Positions 1-12,100 are shown, counted from the stretch's first letter. The stretch: DNA of 64,000 bases from Leuctra nigra (GCA_934045905.1 OW203773.1:15425246-15489245), one strand, 5' to 3'. Numbers and translations: made by a program. Notes: generated by a model not told the origin, from the sequence alone.

Positions 1-80
1 CTGCACTATGGAAACACGAACTATAAAAACTAATAAATTAATATGTAGACTGATAGTAGATTATTTGCGGGAATACACAC

Positions 81-310
81 CATGAAGACAAGGTGTCATA
101 TCTGAGAGACCACGTGGTAGACATGGTTGTTTGTCATGTTGGCAATAGCAGCTGTTCTCAGGATTGCTGTTGTCAAACACGTCATCAGGCATTTTAAACC
201 AGTAGGCTGGTAAACCTGTCTCAGTGACCCCGGAGTGGTTGTACACGAAGGGTATTATGCGACAGAAGTTTTTCCTGTATCCGTAGAATTTGTCGGATGG
301 GGAAATGTTC
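81..310 (-). CDS. CD36-family gene, exon 7
   Basis: Acceptor ttctag; donor G|gtgtgt at 80. Encodes NISPSDKFYGYRKNFCRII, FVYNHSGVTETGLPAYWF, PDDVFDNSNPENSCYCQ and PCLPRGLSDMTPC, carrying the ectodomain cysteines conserved in the family. The phase-1 end requires a further exon to the left of base 1. Confidence 0.93.
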
Positions 311-3300
311 CTAGAAAAGTTATGGGAAACACAATAATTATTTTTAGAATGCTCAACTAGCGAAAAAAACTGGCACTGATAATGTTTAAGTTAATTGCGA
401 GTTAAAGAAAATGAAAAGAAGAAGACACCATGCCAGTATATTGGTCAGCTCTCTCAAATAATGAAAATAAATTAACTGAAACTCGACACTGAAAAGTAGT
501 GATTTAAAGAAGAGGCAAAATATTAATAAGAAAAAAACGTTGCTTATCTTAAAAATATTAATATTGTATTAATTATAAAAAAAATACCAATAAATATAAA
601 AACATAACATGTAAATATTAAAAATGTTTAAAGTAAAAAAAAATTATAGCATTTAAATAGACGGAATTTAAAATTCTCCACGCATAAAGCACAAAAAATA
701 ATGGACTAAGTATTCATATTTTTTATGGTACTGTGCAGCTTCGTATGTCGTTGCACTGACCGCTTGAAAATCAAGAAATCCGAAGCCACGCCCCTGAGCG
801 TGTTGCAAGTCTTATGCGTCGTGCTGTCCTCCAGTTGATATCCCCAATGCTTGAGCCCGGGATAGCCGTTGTAGTTGTCGATGCTGAGCGGCTCGATGAC
901 GTCATCGGTGCCTGCGCGCGTCGTTGCCTCGTCGTCGATGTTCATCGTTTCAGTGTTGTCTTCTTCGGCAAGCATCTGAACAGAACGGGATGAAGTAGCT
1001 CTTTAATGCAACGATGCTTTCACATTGACTTAAAGGCACAATCAAACCCAACTAATATAATTGTGAAAATATTTTATGAATTACATTAATGTGTCACAAT
1101 ATTTTACGTGTCGCTGAAAATTTTTTCAAATTAGATAAAGAAATTCTATGTTTAAGAAAATAATCAAACAGTTTTTAAGCGACTTTTTTTTAAAACAATA
1201 TGATTATTAGGTAAATAAAAGTTTGAAGATAGATGTGGGATTATTGTAAAACAAATTTTAGCTTTAAGATTTAAAAACATATTATATAACATTTTAGACT
1301 TGGGATTTTGCAGAATAATTGTTCAAAATTGTCGTAGAGCTTCAACGTCATTTTTGAGAATCATAAAAATTCCGGGACGTTTTCAAATGTGTAAAGATAT
1401 TTTTTATGGCGCTCAACAGCGAGGCTTTCAGCGCAAATGAACATTAGGTTACTTGCAACAAATAATAGAAAAACCCGTTTACCCAAATGACACGACACTT
1501 GATGAGAATCTTGATGTAAATTTAGTGAAGTCTTTAGTGAAGTCTTTAGTGAAGCCTTAATGAAACGTAAATTTAGTTTTTGAAATATACGTCATGTCGA
1601 AAGAAAAGATAAAATAAGGGTTCAATGGCGACGGATGAATGGTAATTATGACGATGATTGGTGATGACGATGAAGAATAGGTAATTGGATAAAAGGTGGG
1701 AAGGAGGTGGTCGAGACCTAAGGAACCCTCCCAGTATTTGCCTTTTGACTGACTCAAACCATGAAACCTTAGTCGCGTTGTTGACTGAGCTATAATTGCA
1801 CTTTAATTATTTTTAACTGAACTAAAAGTGTTGAACTATAAGTCTCGTGACTCACTTACTCTCTCCACAATACCGAACTTGCTGAAGTTGATCCAGCTCG
1901 GTAAGAATCTATTGGCCTGAGTCAACAGCGGGTCTTCAAAGCCCCAGAGGAACTCTTCTACAGTCAGACTGAGGAAGGGCTGACTGTCGTAAATGTTGGT
2001 GACTGTCATGAAGCCCAGGTTCAGAAACATCGAGGAGTCGGCCAACATTGAAGCCATTCCCTGTAATAAACATAACAATATGGACAAAATGTATTCACAT
2101 TCTCATGATTTGTTACACTCAAAAAATCAATAATCAGAAAACGGTCTTTAAACGAAACATTGGATACTGGTTTTTGGATCAATTTCTTTCAAATACCGTT
2201 TTATGATTTGTCGAGTGTACCAACATTCAGTTATTTGAGAGAAAACAACATCATTTCAGTACTACTATCTCCAAGCAAATCGTTTATTTGTCAGGTGTAC
2301 TTATATTGATTGTATTTCACCATCTTTTTCCAGTACAATAAAGCAAGCAAGACAATGTTTTTACCTTTTTAAATCGTGTGAATGGCACCTAACCTCTTCA
2401 AGTTTGCCAATTCCTATTAATATGTCTATATTCTCAAAAGATCCACGCTCCACTAGCAAGAATGTAACATAGATGGAATGAGAGGAAACCCGGTAGCCTA
2501 CTCCTATGAAAGATAGTAAAGGGGCCAACTGCTGAACGTCCTATCCGAAGGACGGTGTAACATTGACAGTACGGGCCTCCACAACCCGCGCCGTTGAGAG
2601 ACTGATAACAGGTGGAGGGAGGTCGTCACATTAACCCTCAAACACTCCAGTCTCTCTGGCCCAACGGTAGCAACTAGCAAGCCAGAGTTGAATGGTCACC
2701 CATCCAACCGCTGACCGCACTCAATTTTAATCTGACGAAAACCGTGGTATTCAATACACCAGCCGTTAGGTTCTCAATCTACATCACAAACGATCTTGAT
2801 ATTACCACGGGTACGAATTGCTATACACCATTAATGCACATATATTTTGCTCTGTGGAATGGAAGAGCTGCACTCACGATCATGAGCATGTTTGGTACGA
2901 TGATAGTTGCGTTGAGTCCAACTGAAGTGGTCAGCGTCGGCTCCGAGATGTAAGTCCTCTTCGTTCTGTACGTGACTGTGCTGTTCGGGTTGAAGACGGG
3001 GTCAATGTTCTCCATGTGCTCTCTGGAACCAGAACATACTTTCCAAGTTAACATATGGTTAACCCTGTATTGTGGGCAACCGTCGATAACATTTGATTTT
3101 CTCCGAAACATTTGTACTTTCTAGCCGTACACTTCCTAATTTCTGCGTTTGATAATCTCATCCCGCCATGCCTTGGGCAGCGGTGATGGTAAAATTCACA
3201 AACTTTATGTTATACAGTTTGTTCAAATCTTCTTTACAATGACTATGGTGGCGAAGATGGCAACAAAAATGATGTACTACGCTAGCACCAACACAAAAAA

Positions 3301-6300
3301 TGAAAATCAGCTAGAACTTAGGTGGCTCATTCAAGTTAGCAGATTCACTTTGGAAAGTTTAGGTTGGCAAAGAGTGAATTCAGGTGGAAGGTCTGGATGG
3401 TGCTGCTTAGTTACACCCTAGCGGCGTTGTAAGAGTAAATTGAACAGCCTGTATTATTCAAAGTTAGGTTACTCATTTCAGTCTACTAACTCATAATTTT
3501 AGTCATTTCTGAGTAATTGACATCAATCAATACGATACCTACACGGGAAGTAAATGAACATATAAAGGACAGCTTTCCCCGACCATATTTCTATTTGACG
3601 TCCCAGAACTATCACCATTGGACTCTTACAATTAATTGAACAAGTGATTCTACGTCCTACACTTATAGATATTTACTCACCGGTAGACGAAAGGTCCCAG
3701 CTCTTCCATCCTCAGCTTCTCCTCCCCTGCCAGGAACGCCTTGTGATTGGTCACATTGAACACGTAGATGTTGACCAGCGGTATTGGAGGAGGTTTGTGC
3801 CAGAAGTCAAACATCGGAGTACCACGCCGTAGAGAGAAATTCTAGAAAGTGACGTCAAAGGTCTGAATATCATGCACCAAGGCGTATTTTTAATTATATT
3901 TTCCCAGAAGAAACCATCCCTGGCTTTAAACGGAATCCTATAAGTAAGTCCTTTTAAAAACTTGATATCCAGACGATAGCACCGAGGCAAAACGCAGATT
4001 TTGTGCTTTTGGGATTTAAGGGTTTGATTATAAGAATTAATCAACCATAGTATTTTTTTCGCCATTCAACAAAATATTTACGGTAATTCGAGCTCCAACT
4101 TAGCAGTTTACCGTCAATTATTCTGACCGTAGGTGTATGTAAACTCGGCACAACAAAAATTTATCGGTGAACTAATTTGAATGACTGCTGGTCATGTCCC
4201 ATACCAATCAAAGCTTGTTATTATCATTGAAATGAGGTCACCTACTAGAGTGAGAAGGAGATCGCTTAGATCGCTTCTGACGGTGCGACCTAACATTTAT
4301 CCGTCAATCAGATTCATTGAACGATCAACTTTTGTTGTGCCAAGTGTACATGTCTTCTAATATCAGAGAGTAGGTAATATGTTTGATTCTGTCTAATATG
4401 AACGCTCTGGCATCACAGTTGATTCTCACCTTCTTGATGATGAGTGCCAGTGGATTGATAATGTAGATGGCTAAGGCGAGAGAAAGGAACAGAGCGCCCG
4501 CAGCGGCTGTTATCAGTATCACTGCAAACACAGACAAGTAGCAATAGAATAGAGAAGTCTCAAAATAATATAAATATTTTACTAAAAATAATGATGAATA
4601 TAGTACCCTTTCACCCGAAAAAATTAAAATTTTCCTTCATAAAAAATCAAATTGAAGTTTCATGTGAAGTATGTGAGTCCGGTGATGTCATTTCTAAGTC
4701 CACAACAATGTGTTACCATGGTGAATACTTTGTTGTCATAGCAATGCTGAGCCCCATGACGTCAATGCCGATATTTTTTTAAATCAAAGTTAAATCATTT
4801 TAAAATTCGGAGAATTCTAAAACTTACTAACGTTTACTTGAAAACTATTCATCCCACAATAACAAGGTTTTGTTCGTCTACATCCTATTCGCACAACCAA
4901 GATCAGTTCTGCACTCTAGTGGTAGAGATGTGGTACTAGAGGAAAGGGTTCAACATTCAATTATCCATAAGGAACCTGTAGAGTTTGGATACCTCTACAT
5001 CATACACTATTAAACATAGAACCATAAAAATTGTAAGTAGTATAGAAAAGATTATGCTTATTCGATCTGTCACCTCAGAAATGCATTTATTGTGTCTAAA
5101 TAATTATAAAATAACTTTCCGTATGAAGGTAATACGGCTTATACTGTAGCCTGATTGGTCTGTTGAACCATTTCCTGTACTCTGATTGGCTGCTGCATTT
5201 CATGTTTGCATGATTATTACGCTGCAATTTAACCTCGGAGAAAAATTCTGAGGTGACAGATCGATAAAGCATAATCTTTTCTATACTCGTTACTTTTTTC
5301 AGGGTTCTATGTTTAATAGTGTATGAAGTAGAGGTATCCAAACTCTACAGGTTCCTTATGGAGAATTGAATGTTGAACCCTTTCCTCTAGTACCACATCT
5401 CCACCACTAGAGTGCAGAGCTGATCTTGATTGTGCGAATAACATGTACACTTTCAATATTTCACGTGTTTAATCCATTGTTCAACTAGAAAGAGGTCCCT
5501 ATTCGAAAATGTCTCTATAATCCAGAATCTAGTAAAGATTGCGGTCTTCAACAGACGAAAGCATTCAAAGCTGCCAATTATGGCAGTTACGAATCCCAAC
5601 ATAGATATTTGATGCGTGAATGTCCCTCATTACAATTTCCCGAGCTTCTGTTCTCAGGGCCGGCTTTAGGCATAGGCGACGTACGCGACCGCGTACGGCG
5701 GCACATTCGGATAGGCGGCACTTTCAGCATTTTTCGAAAATGTACTATTCTGTGTCATCATGTTGACCAATATTCAAGCTCGGAAGAAATAAAATTATTT
5801 TTGGGGAAACGACGACTGATGTTTTGTAATGTATCCAAACAAATCTCGTTCATGTTATGTTAATACCTTCACCTAGATATGTTCCTGAACTTTTTGTTTG
5901 CGCATGAAAAATTACCAAGAAAAATTGAGTTCAATGTTGCAGTAATTTTACCAGAAACGCGTAGGTTTACTTCAAAATGACCATGAAATGTAAAAAATCC
6001 GGGAGCGTCCCCCCCAAAATCAGAACATCATCTAAGAAAGCAGCACATTTAAAATAATATGTGAACAAAAAAGTAAAAGAAAGAGGCAGATCATGTCGGA
6101 AACTTACCAAAATGACTGGAATTATTTTTGGACATTGGTAATTTATATTTCCCAAAAATAACTAATCTGCGATTCAGAATTGCACCAAATCGAATGACCT
6201 TGAACTAAAATTTTCTCGGGGGCTGGGCCCCCGAACCCCCCTATATCGTCTGTAAGTTTTCAAATTATTAAGAACGTGCCCCCCCCCCCCCCCCCCCCCT

Positions 6301-6616
6301 CCTCACAATAGAAATGTCATCCTGCGTACGCCCTTGATAGGCGGCATTATCATTTTTCGCGTACATCAAGAATGTACCTTAAGCTGGCCCTGTCTGTTCT
6401 CAAATATTCACTATGAAATTCAGCTTATTTCGCTTGTTAATTCTTACCGTTCTTATTTCTTTGCCATGTTTTCGCATGAATATTTGGTGTTTTCAGATTG
6501 ATGCCATCTTTTTTTCTAGATTTCTCTTGCAATTTCCTATCTTCAGTGACCAGAGGATGTTCTTCTTTATTCAACGGCGTATTCAACTTGTTAACAGCCT
6601 CAGCCTTTTTCTTCAT
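81..6616 (-). CDS. CD36/scavenger receptor class B family membrane protein, 3' end off the window
   Basis: Seven exons, joined by eye: 6616-6448, 4521-4430, 3841-3681, 3022-2878, 2060-1860, 975-761 and 310-81. All introns are GT-AG and every junction keeps the frame, giving 404 codons; family members are usually about 500-550 residues, so the last ~100-150 residues and the second membrane helix lie beyond base 1. Family evidence: an N-terminal membrane helix (residues ~57-80) followed by GTPMFDFWHKPP, then VNIYVFNVTN, GPFVYR, LTVEEFLWGFEDPLL, FLPSWINFSKFG and cysteine-rich NSCYCQHDKQPC, in the family's usual order. CD36 proteins bind lipids, lipoproteins or pheromones at the cell surface through a large glycosylated ectodomain; NVT, NST, NAT and NFS sequons are visible. 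Odd: the cytosolic tail before the first helix is 56 residues and Lys-rich, while family tails are usually about 10. Whether it is an SR-B, emp/SCARB or SNMP type is not decided here. The nearest upstream gene, on the same strand, is the TRPA channel. Confidence 0.93.
311..760 (-). other. Intron of the CD36-family gene
   Basis: AT-rich intron, including a run of A-rich and ATT-rich sequence at 530-660. I see no repeat family member or RNA gene in it. Confidence 0.8.
761..975 (-). CDS. CD36-family gene, exon 6
   Basis: Acceptor gttcag; donor CG|gtcagtg, a weaker donor. Encodes an acidic opening (MLAEEDNTETMNIDDE), then IEPLSIDNYNGYPGLKHWG and CNTLRGVASDFLIFKR, matching the family pattern of a W/N-G-x-x-x-L-x-x-W-G motif followed by a Cys-Asn segment. 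The acidic insert looks lineage-specific. Confidence 0.9.
976..1859 (-). other. Intron of the CD36-family gene, with a repeat fragment
   Basis: AT-rich. Bases ~1620-1745 belong to a dispersed family (GGGAAGGAGG, then a GTCG core, then AACCCTCCCA and ATTTGCC) also seen near 33580, 34660 and 43225. TCTTTAGTGAAG is tandemly repeated at ~1525-1555. Confidence 0.6.
1860..2060 (-). CDS. CD36-family gene, exon 5
   Basis: Exactly 67 codons, phase 0 at both ends; acceptor ttacag, donor AGA|gtaagt. Encodes GMASMLADSSMFLNLGF, then LTVEEFLWGFEDPLL and FLPSWINFSKFGIVER. The T-V-x-E-x-L-W-G-x-x-D-P-L motif is diagnostic of the CD36 family. Confidence 0.96.
2440..2730 (-). repeat. Dispersed repeat in the CD36-gene intron
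   Basis: This stretch contains GGACGGTGTAACATT and ACAACCCGCGCCG, with CTGATAACAGGTGGAGG. The same words recur in reverse complement at about 10275-10440. It resembles the 3' tail of a retroposon, but no coding part is present, so the class is unassigned. Confidence 0.6.
2878..3022 (-). CDS. CD36-family gene, exon 4
   Basis: Acceptor ttccag; donor ATC|gtgagt. Encodes EHMENIDPVFNPNSTVTYR, then TKRTYISEPTLT and NATIIVPNMLMI, aligned by pattern with the family's beta-rich segment after GPFVYR. The first base completes the Arg codon of exon 3. Confidence 0.93.
3215..3460 (+). repeat. Dispersed repeat, second copy at 25180-25425
   Basis: About 240 bases, from CTTCTTTACAATGACTATGG through GAATTCAGGTGGAAGGTCTG to TTGAACAGCCTGTA, nearly identical to 25185-25423. 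It lies in a CD36-gene intron here and in a TRPA-gene intron there. No coding potential recognised. Confidence 0.8.
3681..3841 (-). CDS. CD36-family gene, exon 3
   Basis: Acceptor ttctag; donor CG|gtgagt. Encodes NFSLRRGTPMFDFWHKPP, then IYVFNVTNHKAFLAGEE and ELGPFVYR, the family's signature membrane-proximal segment of the ectodomain. Two N-glycosylation sequons (NFS, NVT). Confidence 0.95.
4430..4521 (-). CDS. CD36-family gene, exon 2 (first membrane helix)
   Basis: Acceptor tttgcag at 4522; donor AAG|gtgaga after 4430. Encodes ILITAAAGALFLSLALAIY and then INPLALIIKK, a clear membrane helix followed by a basic stop. The phase-2 start and phase-0 end fit both neighbours. Confidence 0.9.
4888..5438. 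mobile_element. 551-bp foldback MITE, copy 1 (TA target)
   Basis: Starts TTCGCACAACCAAGATCAG and ends CTGATCTTGATTGTGCGAA. The inverted arms are ~150 bases and the whole is flanked by TA on both sides. An identical-length copy sits at 38132-38682. Neither encodes a transposase, so both are non-autonomous; the TA target suggests mobilisation by a Tc1/mariner-type enzyme. Confidence 0.9.
5655..6392. mobile_element. hAT-type non-autonomous element, 8-bp target duplication
   Basis: Begins CAGGGCCGGCTTTAGG and ends CCTTAAGCTGGCCCTG. It is flanked on both sides by the exact 8-bp direct repeat TCTGTTCT (5647-5654 and 6393-6400). The CAGGG terminus and 8-bp duplication are standard for hAT. Contains a poly-C run at ~6280-6298. 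No transposase reading frame. Confidence 0.93.
6448..6616 (-). CDS. CD36-family gene, coding exon 1 (start codon, cytosolic tail)
   Basis: Encodes 56 residues plus one base, from MKKKAEAVNK to KTWQRNKN, and ends at donor G|gtaag. The ATG at 6616-6614 is the first in frame; an in-frame TAG lies about 60 bases upstream. The phase-1 end joins the next exon to give a Val codon at the start of the membrane helix. Composition is Lys/Asn/Glu-rich with no hydrophobic segment, which suits a cytosolic tail. An initiator-like TCAGT at 6700-6696 could mark transcription start; the same bases with their pyrimidine run could instead be an acceptor for a further 5' UTR exon. This exon is the least certain part of the model, because its link rests on phase and the TWQR-then-helix pattern. 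Confidence 0.72.
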
Positions 6617-6700
6617 ATTAAAGTTTATTATAAATTGTGTGATTGCAAAGAATATTGTGGCTTGGAGGAGCAATGACTAAGAACAAAAATGTGTAACTGA

Positions 6701-8930
6701 GAAAATGGGATTTGAAATGGGAAGTACCATAATAGATAAATAGAAAAATATTGTACACACGTTTTGAATAAAGTTTGAGCTTTTAGTATTGTATGGAAAG
6801 TAATCGTAAATATATCAATATTTTAATTTTTAGACCAATTAACTTCATTCATAAATATTTCATTAGTTATTAAATTTAATGTATTTTATATTGATTAGTA
6901 AGCTGGATCTTAATGGTTAACCCTGTATTGTGGACAGCAGTCAATAACATTTCAATTTCTCTAGCTATTCGAGTTTAATTGATCATCCGATATTCTCCTT
7001 TACTAAATTTAATAGCCAAAATGTGGACATAACCTCCTCAGGTCCATGAACATTCGGATATCTCATTCAACGGTCTTATCTGTAAAATTTGAATATAATA
7101 TAGATGTAAAACAGCCAACACATGAGCTCAAACTGCGCCTTAAATATTACTAACACAAATATCACGTAAGTTGGAACGTAAAATCACAAATTGGTCTTGA
7201 CTGAACTAAGTTATGGCTGAAACTGACCTTATTCCACTGAAACAAATAAAGTATTTGTAGAATCTGTTATCGTTTTGAAGTGCTTCTTACTTATTAATTC
7301 TAAGAAGTTGTAATAACATTGGTGTAAATAAACCTAAATAACTTTAATTAATAGTTACTGCTTCTCAGGATATGACGTTCGTTGTCTTCTATAAGTGCCC
7401 TACTCTAAATTGTTTCATGGTTCTCAGTCGGTGGGAAATTCCCTCAAGGGGGGAATTTAAGTGTTCCAGATGGGAATCTATCCCCAAAAATTAAAACCCT
7501 TCTCCCTATTTGTGAAGAAATATACTTAGGTGGCAAAATATCAAAACGCTAAAAATACCGTCCAAAACGCTTCGAATTTCAAAAAATTCTCTGGCCCATG
7601 CGGCCCAGGATGAATTTTGGCTTGATCAGAGGGTTGGTAACTTGGTATGACCTGGTGTGAAGCTCAGGTAAGAAAAAGAATAATGTTACTTAATATTAAC
7701 ACCATACCAGTGCACTTAAAAGGGAACCATTTGAAAAAGTTTATGAAAATGGAATGAAATTTGTCAAGTATAGGTTAAAAAAGCAATCTCACTCTTAATG
7801 TGGTCCTATACTCTCGAGGACCACGAGATGATCGTGAAAATATATCTCTCTTGGAATATTTTAAAGTTTAACTTTTAGTTTTACTATCAACTTGCATTTG
7901 AACAATAATCTCAACAGCGACTGTAGAGGATTCGAAAGATCTGGAAAACTCGCCCAATGGAACAGAACATCCCTTCTCTGGAGGTACCATAACCTGCTTG
8001 GGAGGTACATAAAGTAATACTTCAAATAAAGATAGCCTATAAGCAAATTATTTATTTAACTGGTATTTATTTTAATCCAAAGTTACAATTCTTAGATCCA
8101 TTGAGTCGTTATAATAAATAAACAATTCACAATATCCTCTACAATATTTTAACTTGTAAGCAGACTTTTACAAAGTCTTTAAAAAAAAGTCTTTTACAAA
8201 GTACTATTGCACATTTTTGTGTTTTTATACTTAAGCCACAATATTTTATTAGGCCACGATGTTTCTAAATTGCTCATTCACATTTTTTATGAAATATAGC
8301 TAATTAGTTTGTGTCCATAGAAACATTCAATATTTGCTTTTCATTACAGAAAATAGGAGAAATAAGAGTAAAAACAATGCAATTACCATCAATTGTCTAT
8401 AAAATTCAGATTTTAATAAATGGACGTATCATTCCTTAACGTTCAAGTCCACACAACAAAGAGCACGAGAGCTAATTGGTAAGATTACCAATATAATGCT
8501 AATTGCTGTTGAATAATACTAATTGTATTGAGTGTTTTGCCAGCCTTGTCATCTTATTTGACCGTCTGTCAAGAAGGAAAGGATCAGGTACAGTCTCAAC
8601 CTCTTCACGGTTTCCTATTATAAATAACATGTAATTCAGTGAGATCCACACTAATATCAGAGACTGTACCTGACTCTTTCCTTCTTGACAGACGGTCAAG
8701 CAAGATGACATATCTAACACAAACACCACAGGTTCATATCTTACGTCAGAGATAGAAGGGCGGAAGTCATTGTCTCAATTTTGAATTGACTACTGTTGGA
8801 ATGATGTAACATGACTGATCTCATGTCGCCATTACATTGATTGGAGGAAAGCAGAAATACTGGTTTATGAGCTCGCCTCTGAGGTACAAATATTATCCAT
8901 GTACAATCAAAAGTTTTTAAATATATCTGT
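6701..8930. other. Intergenic region between the receptor and channel genes
   Basis: The 3' end of the TRPA gene and the promoter side of the CD36 gene face each other here. Contains AT-rich unique-looking DNA at 6750-8500, the palindrome at 8548-8710 and a repeat fragment at 8740-8890. No third gene recognised. A TATTTA stretch at ~6741-6735, about 40 bases before the TCAGT at 6700, may be a weak TATA element for the CD36 gene. Confidence 0.5.
8548..8710. repeat. Palindromic foldback
   Basis: Arms of ~48 bases: GTCATCTTATTTGACCGTC leading to TCAGGTACAGTCT on the left, and AGACTGTACCTGA leading to GACGGTCAAGCAAGATGAC on the right. The loop is ~65 bases. A MITE-like foldback; no target duplication resolved. 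Confidence 0.75.
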
Positions 8931-8936
8931 TTTATT
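8931..8936 (-). promoter_or_regulatory. Poly(A) signal of the TRPA gene
   Basis: AATAAA on the minus strand, 77 bases after the TRPA stop codon at 9013-9015, the usual place for cleavage and polyadenylation. It is the first AATAAA after the stop that I found. Confidence 0.6.
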
Positions 8937-9012
8937 CTGTAAACCGAATGTTTGACAGATTTAGTTGTAACACACACAAACAGTGGATTACCCGAGTAAT
9001 GTTCTTTCACAT

Positions 9013-9162
9013 CTACTTCTTGGCCACTTGTTCTATAAGCCGCGTCATCATCTTCTCCATCTCTCTCGAATGCGTCTCCAGGAAGATGAGTCTGTCCTCG
9101 TTGCTCTTCACCGTCTTCCTCAGTGTCTCCATGTCCGTGGGTCGACTCTTCCTGGCAATCAC
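9013..9162 (-). CDS. pain: TRPA gene, last exon (C-terminal coiled coil)
   Basis: Acceptor caacag, phase 0. Encodes 49 residues from VIARKSRPTDMETLRK through LIFLETHSREMEKMMTRL to EQVAKK and stop. Leu/Met/Ile spacing is heptad-like, fitting the C-terminal coiled coil that helps TRPA subunits form tetramers. Joined to exon 10 it reads RAAEDVIARK. Confidence 0.9.
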   Translation of the reverse strand: MIARKSRPTDMETLRKTVKSNEDRLIFLETHSREMEKMMTRLIEQVAKK

Positions 9163-12100
9163 CTGTTGACAATCCAAACAATGTGTCTTTAAACCTTATG
9201 ACATGTGTCCAATGTGTCCATTGGATACTCGGTTCTCGTCAGATCATCGAGGTTGAGCAACATCGAGCAGTAGTTGGATGCGTTGGATGGGTGACTAATC
9301 AACTTTGGCTTGCTCAAGTTCATTCACAATTAGAATAGCAAGTCGATCACGTCGTTCATTGGTCGGTCACATGAACACTGCCCTGTCAATGGCAAGACTA
9401 TCTTCTTTGTATTATTGAAATTGTATAATGTATGTGAAATACACACTTTTTAATAGTAGAAAATATTAGAAAACTTTAATAAAATTGATTTATCTTTATC
9501 TACAGTCGTCTTGTACATATTCTTTGATAATTGATATTTACATGTGTAGGTTTACAAATGCTCGCTTGACTACAGTAGTACACGGGCTTGCTATTCTAAT
9601 CGTGAACGAACTTTAGTTGCTGCGTTGGACCAGAGGTGTTGGGGGTATGTGTGACCATAGAGATGTACTATTACCTTCAGAGAGACGCACCTAAGACGGG
9701 AGGCCGTGGTATGATGCGCGGCACCCATTGAAGGTAGATCTGAGCATGCTCAGCCACCATCTTGGAGATGATGATTATTTCAAGCAATTACTTTAAATAT
9801 GGCACCCCCCTCGATTGAGACGAGAATGACATTAGTTGGCAATAGACTTGAATGTTACTTTGTACTAACTTCAGTACATACTTCACAGTAACAAACGACA
9901 CAGAACAAATAAATGTACAGTAATAACAAGATATAATATTGTAATAGTATTCTATGTTCAAGTTAAAAACGTTTATCAAGTAATATTCAGAAGTTTAGAA
10001 TTTGACAGCTCAAAGTAATTTTTTTACTGCCTTCCGAAATTTTCCGTTTCAGTGGCAGTGAATTATTAAATATTTCTAATATGGAGAAAAAGGATCCTTC
10101 AAAATGAGTCAAGCAATACCTAGAAGTTTGATGTCGTGGACGTTTTCGGAACCATCAGGTGAAAGCAAGGCAGTATGGTGACGGTTTGTTCCGATGAAAC
10201 AAATCGGAACAAACCGTCACTACTGCCTTGCTAACTAGAAGTTTCATCTCTCTGTAATACATCTCTATGGTGTGACGAAATCCCTCCACCTGTTATCAGT
10301 CTCTCGACGGCGCGGGTTGTGGAGGCCCGTGCTGTGAATGTTACACCGTCCTTCGGATGGGACGTTAAGCCGTTGGCCCCCTTGGTTTCTTTCATATAGG
10401 AGTAGGCTACATGCCGGCACCGGGTTACATCTCCTCATCTTAGCTCTCTAAAGGTTGTAAAAGCAGAGCAGAGCTGATACAGAGAGCTTCCCTCCCTTCT
10501 CTATATTACATTCTCACTATGGTCCGTTTCATACCTAGAGACACTCATTGTTCTCACTTACATTGGACCTGACCCTATCGTAAAAACCTAAAAGTGTCAA
10601 AACATACCTCAACTGTGGAAAGCTCTCTGTATCAGCTCTGCCTCAGAGCCAATAGACCCCCAAATGTGTCTACATTTTCACCCACTCAAGGTCCATTTTT
10701 TGGAACGAATTTGTACAACCTTTAGAGAGCTAAGAGCTACAAGGTTGTAAACGACATCGAACAAGGGATGGACAATAAATGGTTGAGGATACAATGAGAG
10801 CAAATGATTTTACGATACATTATAAAACGAGAACAATTAGTGTCTCTGCCCTAGGAATAAAGTATAGTGGAGCCTCGGCTCCGTCTATGACTATGGAATT
10901 AAAAACCACAAATGTCTCACATCTTCTGCTGCCCTGATGATGTCCCGCGCCAGACGACACTGCACCATCGGATCGTCCCCGTCCTTCTGCTGCGCCAGTC
11001 GCAGCGACAATACCGGCCTCGGGTGAGGTCGGGCGATTCCGACGTAGCTCATGCTCTGCTGGAACAGCGTGACGCGCCGTACCAGCCAATGGGAGCGCAG
11101 CCAGTGAGTGCAGGGACGATTTGATTGGCCGAGAACCATGCGCTCGATGGAATGCACGAGCTTCACGCGGGACACGTAACTGAAAAGACAAGAGATTACA
11201 TGATTAGGTATGTCATCGATTACTAAGATAACCACAATCTGTACCACGGGATCATGGACTCATGTCTTTAACAGGCAAATATCGAGAGAGCTAAATAATA
11301 ACAGCAAATTATAAATAATAATCTGTTAAAAATAATGCAACTTCAAATGTCTCCAAGCCATGAATGATATTATTGCAATCGAAAGTGAAACGGTAGTCCC
11401 TGATTTGACTGGTAGTTGGAAAGACAGGCAAATTTCTATGATTCCTTGGTACAGACTAGGAAGCGGAATTTGAGTCCACATTATAGACTCATAAGCGAAA
11501 AATGCGTAACATTTATTTATTCCAAAACATCTAAGTCAAAACATCTTCTGTATGGTGCAGAAACGTGGGAGATGACGCAGAGGGATAGAGGGTTGCTTGC
11601 AGTGGAGATGGATTTCTTAAAAAGGAGTTGTGGAGTCTCACGATTAGAGCACGTGAGGAATGAGGAGATAAGAAGACGGATGGGAGTGGAAAAGACAGTG
11701 GTATGTATAGAAACAAATACACTTGTTTGGTATGGGCATGTTCAGCGCATGGAACCTCAGAGGTAGCCAAAAAGATTAGTCGTTTGGATACCACCTGGTA
11801 GCAGAAGACGAGGGCTACCAGAAGAGGACTGGAAGAAACATGTGCTGCTGGACATGTCAAGAAGAGGAATTGGTGATGATGACTGGACGTGCCCGAAAAT
11901 TAGTAAAATTATGGTACTAAACATCTGTTGGACAAAATAAAACTAATAACTTATTCTTAACTATGAAATTATTTTCATTGAACAGTTCTGAATACTCGTG
12001 CAAAGCCCTATTTTGTTAACAATTACATTGCTAAAAGATATTGATAAAAATCGATTAAAAAAAACACTTCAAGACCACGCTCACTACTCAGCCCTCTTAA

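Noticed and set aside
8741..9181. 146-codon minus-strand frame over the last TRPA exon, in another frame.
   Set aside because: The in-phase frame after the acceptor at 9163 gives a heptad-like C terminus and stop at 9013. The longer frame does not join exon 10.
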